From the NCBI GenBank assembly GCA_963931865.1, contig OZ007506.1, positions 496,001 to 560,000 of the forward strand: a stretch of DNA of 64,000 nucleotides, given 5' to 3'. Under the pieces are notes generated by a model that was not told the DNA's origin, did no database searches, and saw only the letters and a program-made list of their open reading frames with translations. The translations under genes and the position numbers were made by a program. This document shows, piece after piece, positions 44,447-55,744 of the stretch (positions are counted from its first letter, which is position 1; every line of letters starts with the position of its first letter). This stretch comes from Axinella damicornis (Eukaryota; Porifera; Demospongiae; Axinellida; Axinellidae).

Positions 44447-46545
44447 CATTATCATACACCTACGTTTGAATAATGTACAGCAGTCAATGGGAAAGCCTGG
44501 TACGCAAGCGCAGTTGATAACAAGTGAGTCTTTAAAAGACTTGATGTGTCTCGGCACGACTTGGTATCAGCTAGAATCATGCAGAGGACATGGCAGCTGC
44601 TTAACCCTTTATTATGACTGCAAAACCTGTTAGCTACGAGACTTTCAGCTCAAGTGAGCGTCAATATCCTTGGAGGTTGTGTGAGCAAGGGGTGGGTCAG
44701 GAATGTTCACCCAAAGGGTGAAAGCAGTCTGGGCTTGATGTGTAGTCAACACCTTGGCCAATTCTTTCAGCACTTATCTATAGGCCTATAGCGAGCTGAG
44801 TGAGCTTTAGTATGCACTTGGGATGGCTGAGTGCAGCACACTGGATGGGCCAGTGAGTATTCATTGTCCTGAATTCATTGTCCTGAATTAAGTATTAGAG
44901 CTACGTAGCAGCAGTCTTGGTAAGAGGATTCATGAGCAGCCATTCAAACCCATAATCAATTTTGAAGATCTACTTGCAGGCTATAAATACGTTTGACACC
45001 CTATTAAGGGTGTAGAGCATGCATGCAGCACTTGCGCGGGCGCATTGCGAAAAGCGACGTACCACGTACGTACGTACGCACGTACGTACGCGTACGCACG
45101 TACGTACGTACCTACGCATCCAGCACTGTGTCTCGGCACTTCGGTGCCGAGACAAAAACCCGTATTTTGTACAGTAGGTCACGTGAAAAATCCGTACTGT
45201 TGGTCACGCGAGAGATCCGTATTATGTACAGTAAGTCACGTGCGCTACAGCAACTCTGTGATAGTTTCGTGTCAGAGACTACCTGGACTAGCTGGTACTG
45301 ACTACCTTTTGGGCTCTTGAAGAGGACTGACTTACATCTCGATACTTCCGGAAGTCGAGGTAGAACTCGTTCGTATACTCGGGCATCCCGTTTGAAATGG
45401 ACCGTACAACTGCCAGTCATCAGCGTGGACCGACCGTACAGCTGCCGTGGCTCCGCCTTGGGCTTGGTACGCAGGCCTTCTCGCCCAAGCGTTTGAAGCT
45501 TGCTGTACTAACGCGAAGGGTGAACCAGAACTGAAAAACATTGTCGCCAAGCAAGCTATGGTAACGCGCATTCGCTACGTTCATTGGTAGAGGAACGTGC
45601 AATGAAATTCCAGGTTTGTATGATAAAATCAGTATCACCATAGTACCAAGCTATACCGGAAACATATCACTCGTTTGTCGCCTTCGGCATTGTTACTCGT
45701 GCTTCGCACTCGTAACAATACTACGGCAACAAACTCGTGATTTTTTCCGGTATAGCTTGGTACTATGGTGATACTTATATATAATCGCCCAAGCACGTTG
45801 CTTTCCTCCAAACCTCAGTACCTGAACTCTGTTGATAATATATAAGTATCACCATAGTACCAAGCTACACCGGAAAATATCACGAGTTTGTTGCCGTAGT
45901 ATTGTTACGAGTGCGAAGCACGAGTAACAATGCCGAAGGCGACAAACGAGTGATATGTTTCCGGTATAGCTTGGTACTATGGTGATACTGATTTTATCAT
46001 ACAAACCTGGAATTTCATTGTACATTCCTCTACCAATGAACGTAGCGAATGCGCGTTACCATAGCTTGCTCATGGCGACAATATTTTCATTTCTGGTTGC
46101 CAACCCTTCGCGTTAGTACGGCAAGCTTCAGACGCTTGGGCGAGAAGGCCTGCGTACCAAGCCCAAGGCGGAGCCACGCCGATAACTGGCAGCTGTACGG
46201 TCGGTCCACGCTGGGCAGTTGTACGGTCCATTTCAAACGGAGTATACGAACGAGTTCAACCTCGACTTCAGGAAGTATCGAGATGTAAGTCAGCCCTCTT
46301 CAGGAGCCCAAAAGGTAGTCAGTACCAGCTAGTCCAGGTAGTCTCTGACACGAAACTATCACAGAGTTGCTGTAGCGCACGTGACTTACTGTACATAATA
46401 CGGATTTCAATTCTCGCGTGACCAACAGTACTAATACGGATTTTTCACGTGACCAACAGTACAAAATACGGGTTTTTATCAACTGCGCTTGCGTACCAGG
46501 CTTTTCCATTGACTGCTGTACATTATTCAAACGTAGGTGTATGAT
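44447..46545. mobile_element. 2.1-kb nested palindrome (large inverted-repeat element)
   Basis: The outer arms TATCATACACCTACGTTTGA (44450) and CAAACGTAGGTGTATGATAA (46527) pair, through AAGCGCAGTTGATAA. The right arm then continues into 46440-46475 (TACGGATTTTTCACGTGACC), which pairs with 45153-45205 at the left. Pairing goes on to the centre near 45810. The left side has about 630 bp (44521-45150) with no partner, so it is an insertion or the right side has a deletion. Each inner arm holds its own palindrome (45629-45775 and 45843-45990) bounded by AGTATCACCATAGTACCAAG. No transposase is visible. Confidence 0.85.
45058..45117. repeat. (CGTA)n microsatellite
   Basis: About 55 bp of CGTACGTACGCACGTACG-type alternation, itself palindromic and CpG-rich, in the unpaired left part of the 2.1-kb element. 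Confidence 0.9.
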
Positions 46546-46846
46546 AATTTATTATAATTCAGGTGTGGAGGAAAGGGTCGTAGGCCTACATATGGGGAAT
46601 GTATAAGTCACTTGTCCCTCGTGTAACACGTGGGAATCGTTTAAAAGTCACTTGCAATTAATCCGCTAAATGTAATGGGTCAACCCATGGAAGCATGAAT
46701 ACAATTATAATTCAATGCAATATTGAGGCCATAAGGGCAATAATTATTATGATTATTGAGGTGATGTAATGGATGTCGTGAAACATTTGGACGTCACGTG
46801 GAAACATCTGGACGTGATGTTGAAACATCTGGACGTCACGTTTTAA

Positions 46847-47263
46847 CCCTTTAAGCCCCATTGATGTCTGTAGACGTCAGTCATGGGCGTTTTTGATTTT
46901 AATGAGATTCATTGACCCGAGGATTTTTGATTCTAATGATATTCATAGACTCCACCCAGGGCCTCAAGAAAACATGCAAATTGGTGGTGTAAGGTGTGCC
47001 ATCAGTCAGATCTGGCCCAAGTTTAGGGAAATGCTGGGCAAAAATCCGGCTGACATCCACCTTTGACCTCCGATTGCTGGGCTTGTGGGGGGTCATGAAT
47101 ATCATTAACGGTATTGCCAGAGGGGTCTCTCCATGCGTGCGGGCCCCACCAAGTTTGGCCGCTGAGGAGCGAATGCTGTGGGAGAGGAGTACCTACGAAA
47201 GTGGTGTGCGCTGAATGCATGAAAATGTGTTGTCTTGGTGGGAAGAATTCGGTGGTTAAAGGG
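46847..47263. mobile_element. Non-autonomous piggyBac-type element
   Basis: TTAA (46843-46846) followed by CCCTTTAA, and TTAAAGGG followed by TTAA (47264-47267): the exact target site and terminal pattern of piggyBac transposons. In the right half, a frame at 47114-47260 reads CCGRGVPTKVVCAECMKMCC, resembling the C-terminal cysteine-rich domain of piggyBac transposases. It is a deletion derivative of about 417 bp. Confidence 0.8.
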
Positions 47264-47754
47264 TTAACTTGCTTGGTGTGCCATACACCCGCCCGCGCCG
47301 CCCGGTCACCTTAGGACGCTCCTTATTCAACGCAGTGCAGCGGCGCGGTGTGCTGGATGTTCGTGACCAGACACGCAAGAGTATCCCATTTCCGATTCCG
47401 TTTCCATTTCCATTTCGCATGACCACATGACACGGCATAGATAATACGTTATACGCCACAGTGCACAGTAGGTCGTGATAAAGAGAAGTACAATCAAAAG
47501 ACGCGCAAAACAGTGAATACTGAAAGACGTGGCTGGGGAGCCAACTAAGGTAACACTGTAGTCTAGAGGTTGTATACCTGTTCTAGCACGCATGTGATTC
47601 GGAACCTAGCTAGTGCAATACGCAAGGAAGCCTCGCGCGCGGGAATCTAATGCAAGAGGTGGGCGAATAGAATGATTAATGGTCTGCAAGAAGAGTTACA
47701 CAAATAAAGCGCAGGTCTTTCGCGCAGCACTGTCACTTATGCATAGAGTCGGTA

Positions 47755-47860
47755 GACTCTATATGAATGAATGAATGAAATATTTTATTTGAGTGACACG
47801 CATTACAAAATGCCCGGCCTGATTAGGCCTATGAGTCACTAGACTAGTACAAAAATTGGT
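47755..47860 (-). mobile_element. 3' tail of a LINE retrotransposon
   Basis: On the minus strand the segment ends CACTCAAATAAAATATTTCA followed by TTCATTCATTCAT, with GGCCTAATCAGGCC upstream. (ATTC)n tails after an AATAAA-like motif are typical of L2/Crack-type LINE ends. No reverse transcriptase is seen upstream of it on that strand, so it is a 5'-truncated copy. Confidence 0.45.
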
Positions 47861-50800
47861 AACAATAAACAAACCGATTAAATATTTAAGAGCCTACATC
47901 TAGCTTTATACATGTTATATAGATTTTTACTTATTATACCACTATGTTTAGTCGCACAAAGAATATATGTAAATTTGTCGATAAGGGGAAGGGGGTAAAT
48001 GAATCATCCAAATAAGATATATGTAGGGATAGCACGGACACGCAATATATGATGACACTTTTTCTATGAAAATTTATTCATGCATGAATACAAAATAGCA
48101 TAGAGCTAATATTAATGCACCCTGGAGTTATCAAGCAGTGATACACAAGCACAAATGTGTAAGCATGTTAGAACAATGACTCTAATGTATTATAGTATTC
48201 ATATACAATTAAACTACGTAAATATTAATGGTCTAAGTGATTGTTTACAAATAAAATCTTGTAAAACATACAAGACCACAATTCATCAAAACTCCCAGTC
48301 AAATTCGTAGCTACCATACAGAAAACTGATGCAGAGGCAATTAATTGCCTCGGGTAGAAATTTTGCTATTGTGGGTGTGTCTGCAGTCTGCACTAATGAT
48401 GTCACACTTGGAGGTCTCACAAGGCACTTCAAACTCAAGAACTTCGTTTGCAACACCATTTTCGTCATGTGTACGCATGCGCAATTTAAAGATTGAACTG
48501 ATCACTTAGCAACGTAACGTAATCATTACTCAAGATCGCTGAGTAATTAGAAATACGGTCAGTGTGACTGGGACATGCATGGGTTGGGTACTGACTTCTG
48601 CTCAGATGAATTTCAGCTCAAGTGCACAAAAAAGTAACATAAACTAGTCTACAGACAAAATCAGCCAATGCTGGACAATGATCCCAAGAGAGAAGGTTGA
48701 ATCATGTGTAATGTGTAATGTGCAAACTCTACAGTCAAGACAGAACCACGTGAGAGCTGACCAATGATCCGGGCAACTGGAAAGGCAGGAAACATGAACA
48801 GGACGGGAACACCCAACTGGATCGCTGTTATAGTTCAACTCTTGTGTATCGTTCGAGGCAACATACCCTGCACTTGGATCTTTCCATGTGTGAATATATA
48901 ATGTGAACATACACTATATTATGTAGATATACACTAAAAGAATGCCAACTACTGAGTATCCTCTTCATCACCAGTTTACACATTCCACACACTGGACACA
49001 GCTCTGAGTCCTGAGATTCATTCTCATCTCCTAGTGCATCAATCTAGTGATTCCTCCCCCCTGTTTGTCAGTTTATGCGTCAACCCTTTCCTGCATGTTT
49101 CCCTCTTCCTCTTCTTGCAGCCACTGCCTTCTCTTTCAGCTTTCCTTTGGGTCGGGCCTTGGCACACTATTCTTCTTCCTTGTTTCCCTCTAAGATCCAA
49201 ACCACTTCATCGCCTGTTACAGCTTGGCACGTTGCCTGCAACACAAGTGTTCCTTCTTGGCACTGGCTTTGGTACTGTCAAGGTGCTCCTAATGGTGTAG
49301 AAACTGAGTGACTTAAACTCAGTTTATTTCTAGAATCTGATGTTGTTTGGGTGAGAGAATTGTACAAAAGGAACTGTAGAGGGATGTTGTAACCTTCTTC
49401 TTAAGATCTAAGTTGCATATCTTTGTCCCCATCATGAGGTAGAGATTACAAAATGGTTCTGAAGGAGCCATGCTGTTATCTGTGCGGCACATCAAGTGGC
49501 ATAGACATGCTCTATGAACATGGAACTGTTGTTTTGGCAGTAGCATTCGCTGCTGGAATTGAAACTGTTCACATCCGTACATGAGGTTTCACAGGGAGTA
49601 TGCCCCTTTTTACAGCCAGTCATATATATAGGAGCATTGTTCACCACAATAGGATGCTTTTTATGAGAACTGCTTTTGACGTAAAAGTGCCTAAGTAAAG
49701 TTACCTGCCCTTGTATATAGCAAATGGGATACATCAACAAATGTGTTTGCAACAAAGGTTGGGAAGCTTGCTTAGACCACTATGCTATACACGGGTTTAT
49801 TGTTCCTTCATAAAAGGTCTTTTGGTGTGAAGTAAAGTTTCCAGCCTTTGTATATATCAACTTCAATTGTTGCAGTGTTGTGGTTTGAAGGGATATATTG
49901 TACTGTCCAAGGGAGCCATGTCGCAACTCAGGCGGCAGGACAATGGTTTTATTGCAGTGGTCGACGGTGCATCCCTACTAGTACCATCCAGAATTCACCT
50001 CATATAGTCCTACAGCAGCCACATTTTATCACAAAATCAGGCCTGGTTCTTCTTGTCCAGTTCCAGCATTGCAGTGAAAACAAGTGGAAACAGCCAAGTA
50101 GAATCTGCAGTACATCTCTTCAAGAACATTTCATACCTTGATATCATAATGAGCATAGCAACCAAAACAACTTGTGTGCAGGATTCAGAAGCCCAAACTT
50201 CATGAAGTTTCTGTTTGGTCATTAGTATGGGCAGCCACATGCCAAGTTTGGTGATGTTAAATGAATTATTCATGAGTTGGAATTGAGCTGATCTGCGATA
50301 CAAGAACATCCTACTCTTAAGACTAACACATTTTCATTACTGCAGCATTCCAGTTCTAAATGCTGACCCTAAATAGACCCCTCCAGAACTGTTCTAACAT
50401 CTCTGCTCTCTCGGGACAATGGGAGTTAAGGCTCCGAGAGGGGCTTAGCTCTTATAGGATTAGGGAAATGACAACCCTAAAGCTATGTTGTGTACTCAGT
50501 TGACATGTGAAGCCATAGCTCTGTTAGTATGACAGCATGTGACTTAAATATATTTTTGTGATCGGCCACAAAAGGTTATGGTACATGTCTATCAACTTAT
50601 TTTGAACATAGCTAGATGATGTCTGCTTGATGAGTTAATTTGTCAAAGAAACCAAAGTGTACCCTCTTTGCTTGGAGCACTGTATAGGTTTACTACCGGT
50701 GACAGGTGTGGCTTGTGAAACTCAAAATAATTTTTTGTCACCCTCAGGTTATACTGTGCTCTGCATGAAAAGTCTGATGCTTAGTGAAACCATCCAAGCC

Positions 50801-51080
50801 AGGTGATCGCGGCCATGATGGATCAGAGTTTTTGTGCAACTGCTGTTGCATTCCTGACCCTAATATGGTAAGTATGCAGTTGAAGGGCTGAGAACCAGTG
50901 TGGTCTAACAAATATGCATGCATTGAATTCGCACCCCCTTATGTCAAGAGTACCCTTGAAAAGTGTTTCAGGAGCTCCTGAAAATTTGGCCATATTTTCA
51001 TTTGTACCGTGTAATTCATGTGATTTTGGGGTATGCCACCAGTCGTTGTTCGTTATCAGTAAACAATAGCTACCAGTATT
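47861..51080. other. Intergenic DNA without a convincing gene
   Basis: A few 60-97-codon frames occur on both strands (for example 49034-49300 and 49319-49582), but they overlap in antisense and show no family motif or splice structure I trust. Partial repeat B lies near 48012. The composition is AT-rich. Confidence 0.6.
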
Positions 51081-51088
51081 CCATGTTG

Positions 51089-51394
51089 TAGTCTATTGAG
51101 CTAGACCAATTCTCTCGCTTTCTGGAAGTTGGGGGCGGGGCGGCCCACCTCCTTTCTGCATCCCCTCCCGTAATCGATAGCGCTGTTTGGGCAGATTACC
51201 AGCTTTACATAGCGCACAAACAAAATCACGTGGCGATACTGCGGTTCAATTAACGTGACCGCTAAGTAGTTCTACGTCAGCAGCTCATGCATACTAATAA
51301 CATCTGCTAGCATGCTAGACCCTATCTTGCTTTTCTCTCCGCCCCGCCCCCAACTTCCGGAAAGCGAGAGAATTGGTCTAGCTCGATAGACTAA
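51089..51394. mobile_element. hAT-type MITE with perfect 8-bp target duplication
   Basis: Terminal repeats TAGTCTATTGAGCTAGACCA and TGGTCTAGCTCGATAGACTA extend inward about 55 bp through CTCTCGCTTTC and GGGGGCGGGGCGG. CCATGTTG flanks both sides exactly (51081-51088 and 51395-51402). The eight-base duplication fits a hAT transposase. It is about 306 bp long with no ORF. Confidence 0.92.
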
Positions 51395-51402
51395 CCATGT
51401 TG

Positions 51403-52465
51403 TTACTGGTAACTTCTGTTCAAGTTGTATACCACAAACAACAGCTGATTGAGCTGCAGAAGTCTATAATAAGTCACCGTATTTCAGTGAATACAGCATC
51501 ACACAATGGGCTATAGCTACATAGATGTTGTAAAAGTGAAGCATTAGCCTTGGTAGCGACAATACTGAAAAACAAAAAACAGCGAGGATATAATACGCTG
51601 TTTGCGTCTGCGTTCAATATGCCAGAGTTCGAGTCCATTCTTGGCCCTGCCTCTACAAGCGGTTAAATCGCAGTCAAATGGCTCCACCCCTCCAGAGTGC
51701 CGACGCAGACATTGACCGCTTAGCTCCTCCCTCTCACATAGCGCTTCGCACCTCCAAGACTAGAGCTAGACATGGGCTCTGCGTATACTGTTGCCATGGA
51801 TTTCAAAGTTGGTAGTAAACAATAATTGTACTTCGGTGTACTTTCTACCCATAGTATTTTCTGATAGACAGAGTGTAACATTATCCTGTATTGCACTCCC
51901 TGTAGTGGACGTTGTAAAGGTATGACTAGGAATGGTCCTTTGGACACCACGATACTGTGTGTACATAGCACCACACCACTATCTCACAGGCTTATAGGGC
52001 GGACTCACACAGTAGGGGATACTTTAGAGAAAACAGAAGTTAATGCTTTAGCTTGGCTAGGGCTGCTTGTATACCATTCAGTTCAAGTCAAAAGAATAAC
52101 ATTATTTGCAAGAGATTGATTCTTTTACAATTAACGTGTTTTAGAGCACCTTCTCAACAATGCTACTATTCTTGGCGGTAATGCAACATAGAATATCAGA
52201 TATGTAGCTTCAGACAATTCCATAATCAATTACCTTCAGGCTATAGAGGCCGCCTTCAAATAACTGTGAGCCATGTTTATATATGGTGGTTGATAATATG
52301 CATTGGGTTGCAAATAAATAGTCATCAAACTGGGGGCATGGCACTACCATTATAACTATACTTGCGTACGTGCTATAACACCGTTGTAGTAGTGGGTGCT
52401 ATAGACACTAGTGTGAATGCCATGAATATACCACACTTCTGTAGGTAGCTAATTTACACAGGGTC
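51403..52465. other. Upstream region of the VioB-like gene
   Basis: No long ORF. TTTCTGTAG ending at 52485 is a good acceptor just inside the downstream ORF, so one or more 5' exons of that gene, probably encoding a signal peptide, may lie here. A short leucine-rich start (ATG at 52154, MLLFLA) is a possible candidate, but its donor phase does not fit the acceptor. Confidence 0.4.
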
Positions 52466-55400
52466 ATGGTATACCCTTTCTGTAGGGTTCAGTCTTCTAC
52501 ATGCTCCTATCTCAACCCACCAAGGATTCATTTCTATGGCAGATTTCGTGCTAACACAAGCAGCATTAACAATCTCTCTGCCAACTACAACATGTCCTTT
52601 CCTGAATCAGAGCTCGTCAACGTGGGGGGTGTGGCGTGGGGTCAAAATGCTACCGGTGAATTTGCATTCGAAGATGCTTACATCAAGTCTGTCACTTATA
52701 TAAACGGAACACGATCATTTACCGACCCCATTGTAGGCAAGTTAGTTGTCACCAATCCAGGGAAGACGACTGCTAAGATAGTTGATCTTGACACTGAATG
52801 TATCAAAAAGTCGACTGTGTTTGGTCTTAAATTTGGAGTGAACTGGCCAATAAAATCGAGTGAATCAACTAGAGATGCCTTCATAGGTGACTGGGTTCCT
52901 TCATTGTTGACAAAAGATTACTGGATGCAGGTTATATGCGACAACCCCAGGAGAAGAAAACAGGTGCTTTCCCCTGAACAGGCTGTGCAAGCACTGACAC
53001 ACCAGAAAAAGGGTTACAATTACTCATTGCTTTATGATGGTCCTCATCCTGGTTACAAAAATTCATGGTTATACAAGTCTGGCGGAAAAGACTCTTCTAT
53101 CTTTCTTTGTGAAGTTCCCCAAAATATCTCAGTGGTGGAAGAATACTTTGATGATCAGTACGTATCTGCTAGATCGTCATCAAAAATTGGAAATATCACA
53201 TGGAGTGAAGAAATTAGCTCACCAATACTTCGGGAGCTGAAAGAGGCTAGTGAAAAGACTGGCTACCTATCAGTATCTGTTGCACTGCACCTTTTCACTT
53301 TCAGCGACCAAGACTACCTGTACAAAAACTTTTCATACGGACTAGTGACGGGAACCATAGGAGTTGGAAGTCGAGATGAACCTCTGAACTTCAGTGGAGA
53401 GAGGTTGCTCTCCTTTGAGTTTGTTGATCAGCCAAAGCTCCCTTCCCAGGAGATGAAGGACTGTGCAACCAAGGTGCCCGTTAGACATGACAATCTCAAC
53501 GTTACGTGGATGTCAAAAGCCCCATTTGTGGTTAGTCCAGCTGAGCAGAGAGTCACAATCGATTTCAGCAGTGCAATTTCAAAGGACATATACAGCAATG
53601 TACGGAATCTTGGAGAACTTTTCCTAGGAATTTTTGATAGCTCTGAGGAATGTGTTATCCGGAGCAGGTCATTGTTTTTGAACAACTCTGTAATTCAGGA
53701 CATGGGCGGACTACTTGACTTCAAGCTCCCTTCATGGCAAATCCGAAAACTTGTGGATTCAAAGCTAGTAGTAGCACGCTTGCAAGGAAGTGAGAGAACC
53801 ACAAGGACCACTTATCCCTTCTGTGGTCAGCAAGGCGGTATGGCAATGCTCATGATCTTGGAGAGACCATACTTCCTACGTCCTTATGATCAGTACATTT
53901 TCAGAATGCAAGCCAACGAAACCATATCTTTGGACCTCTTCCTCACACATTTTGGTCAACCAGTGGCAGGTGTGGACATTGAGATGTTTCCTGGTCCTGA
54001 GCAGATTAGTTCCATTACAAATGCACCACCCACTCCACGACATGATGAAGCCTTCAACTTTACGAAAATAGCCACAACAAATATCAAAGGTAGAGCAACA
54101 TTCACTTTCAGTTCTAATGATATTGGCTATCCTCGTGGACACCTGCCAATTGATGGGCAGGTATATTGCTTCCTTTACCGTGTAAAAGGAGATCCTCAGT
54201 TCTGCAACCATACTGATTTGCGGCCTTTACTTTATCATGCATGGTGCATAAATGAAATTGCAATTCGTGTGTGGAGTAGCGATGAAACATTTAAGTTTGT
54301 TCCACCATACACGTGGGTGGACCACATCCAACCTATCTTCCTGCAGTACAAACGTCTTTACCCGGCAATGCGGAACATCCTCAACCTGGGAAACTATTCG
54401 GATGTGACACTTCCGAGGAATATCAGACTAATCAATATGTCCATGAGGCTTGATGTTAATCACCCCAGCTATATGCCAACAACTAGAGACCTCTCTCCAC
54501 TCAAGCAGAAGGTTATTCTTGATTGGCTAGAGAATCCCCTGTACAGTCACTCCAGTGAACCTGCTGCTAAGACCGAGGAAACCTGCCCTTCGAATTCTCA
54601 CAGTCCAGCTCAGTCACCACCCTTTGATTGCCAGCTGCAGCTTGACGTCTCTCAGCTTGCCTTTGATGCTGATAAATATTATGCAAAGTTTGCACAGAGG
54701 AACAAAGATGTCCCGATGAGTTCATGGCAGGAGGATGCACTAGCTGGTAACTGTACAATAGAAAAGTTGAGAGGGTATCTACAGAATGCACTTGAAATAG
54801 AATTTGCTACTATTCCATTGTATCTAACAGCCCTATATTCTATTCGTGATGGTTGTAACACATGGGCATCCCGACTAATCCGTGGTGTAGTCATGCAAGA
54901 AATGTTGCACTTGACACAGTCTGCAAACTTACTCATTTCAGTGGGCGGCAGACCAATTATTGACGGTCCCAACACTGCAATTAAGTACCCCACTAAAGGC
55001 CTACCAGGTGGAGTCCTGCCAAACCTTCAGATACCCCTCAGAAAGTTTTCATTGCAGCAAATTCATGATGTGTTCATGGCTGTGGAATACCCACACTTCA
55101 GGACCAGGAACCGAGATGATCCACAGTTTCTGTCAAACACCATTGGACAGTTCTACATTCAGATTGAAGAATGCATGGAATATCTTTTGACAGTGAAGAA
55201 AGAGGACATATTTTGTGACTGTGCTGATAGGCAAGTCAAGTGGCCTTATCAGAACGATTACGGAACCGTCCACATTGTCACTAACATGACAACAGCAAAG
55301 GAGGCCATTTTGGAGATCATAGAGCAGGGAGAAGGCACAGGACCTGGTAACCCGGTTTACTTGGATAGTGGTGATTACGCTCACTTTTACAAGTTCAAGG

Positions 55401-55744
55401 AGATATATTGTCAGCATCAATTGGTGAAAAACGGAACAAAGTACTCTTTCAGTGGGCCCGACATTACATTTAATCCAAACGGTGTTTGGTCAATGCAAGA
55501 CAACCCAAGTAAGTTTGGTCTTGGTACAGGGAATGTCTACAATACTGCAAGAGCATTCAATCAACTCTATCATGGTCTTCTGAAAACATTGCAAGAGGTG
55601 TTTGATAGCAATCCAGATGGCATATTACAATCACTGCCAATCATGGAATCACTAGAACTTCATGGGAAGCAGTTGATGAGGGATCCCGTGCCAAACGACC
55701 CCTCTCACACGTGTGGACCAGTTTTTGACTACGATTGGGAATGA
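52466..55744 (+). CDS. VioB/RebD-like iminophenyl-pyruvate dimer synthase-family protein
   Basis: An uninterrupted ORF of 1092 codons. In bacteria this family (VioB, RebD, StaD) couples two tryptophan-derived imines on the way to violacein or indolocarbazoles. Shared features are PPRIHFYGRF at residues 18-27 (the family's N-terminal PRIHFxG), YMPTTRDLSPLKQKVILDWL near 669-688, then a ferritin-like domain. Its helix ALEIEFATIPLYLTALYSI carries E777 and E779; MQEMLHL follows with E812xxH815, then VEYPHF at 873-878 and DYAHFYKFKE with H973 and E979. These are plausible metal or heme ligands. About twenty NxS/T sequons suggest a secreted glycoprotein, yet the first residues are not a signal peptide. 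A splice acceptor at 52485 hints at a missing 5' exon. There are no introns in the rest, unlike all neighbours. The actual substrate is unknown. Confidence 0.85.
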   Translation: MVYPFCRVQSSTCSYLNPPRIHFYGRFRANTSSINNLSANYNMSFPESELVNVGGVAWGQNATGEFAFEDAYIKSVTYINGTRSFTDPIVGKLVVTNPGKTTAKIVDLDTECIKKSTVFGLKFGVNWPIKSSESTRDAFIGDWVPSLLTKDYWMQVICDNPRRRKQVLSPEQAVQALTHQKKGYNYSLLYDGPHPGYKNSWLYKSGGKDSSIFLCEVPQNISVVEEYFDDQYVSARSSSKIGNITWSEEISSPILRELKEASEKTGYLSVSVALHLFTFSDQDYLYKNFSYGLVTGTIGVGSRDEPLNFSGERLLSFEFVDQPKLPSQEMKDCATKVPVRHDNLNVTWMSKAPFVVSPAEQRVTIDFSSAISKDIYSNVRNLGELFLGIFDSSEECVIRSRSLFLNNSVIQDMGGLLDFKLPSWQIRKLVDSKLVVARLQGSERTTRTTYPFCGQQGGMAMLMILERPYFLRPYDQYIFRMQANETISLDLFLTHFGQPVAGVDIEMFPGPEQISSITNAPPTPRHDEAFNFTKIATTNIKGRATFTFSSNDIGYPRGHLPIDGQVYCFLYRVKGDPQFCNHTDLRPLLYHAWCINEIAIRVWSSDETFKFVPPYTWVDHIQPIFLQYKRLYPAMRNILNLGNYSDVTLPRNIRLINMSMRLDVNHPSYMPTTRDLSPLKQKVILDWLENPLYSHSSEPAAKTEETCPSNSHSPAQSPPFDCQLQLDVSQLAFDADKYYAKFAQRNKDVPMSSWQEDALAGNCTIEKLRGYLQNALEIEFATIPLYLTALYSIRDGCNTWASRLIRGVVMQEMLHLTQSANLLISVGGRPIIDGPNTAIKYPTKGLPGGVLPNLQIPLRKFSLQQIHDVFMAVEYPHFRTRNRDDPQFLSNTIGQFYIQIEECMEYLLTVKKEDIFCDCADRQVKWPYQNDYGTVHIVTNMTTAKEAILEIIEQGEGTGPGNPVYLDSGDYAHFYKFKEIYCQHQLVKNGTKYSFSGPDITFNPNGVWSMQDNPSKFGLGTGNVYNTARAFNQLYHGLLKTLQEVFDSNPDGILQSLPIMESLELHGKQLMRDPVPNDPSHTCGPVFDYDWE

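Noticed and set aside
51600..51650. Possible tRNA or tRNA-derived SINE (AGTTCGAGTCC box)
   Set aside because: A B-box-like string is present, but there is no A box at the right distance and no cloverleaf.
52696..54993. Antisense ORFs within the VioB-like gene
   Set aside because: Short, motif-free shadows of the 1092-codon frame.
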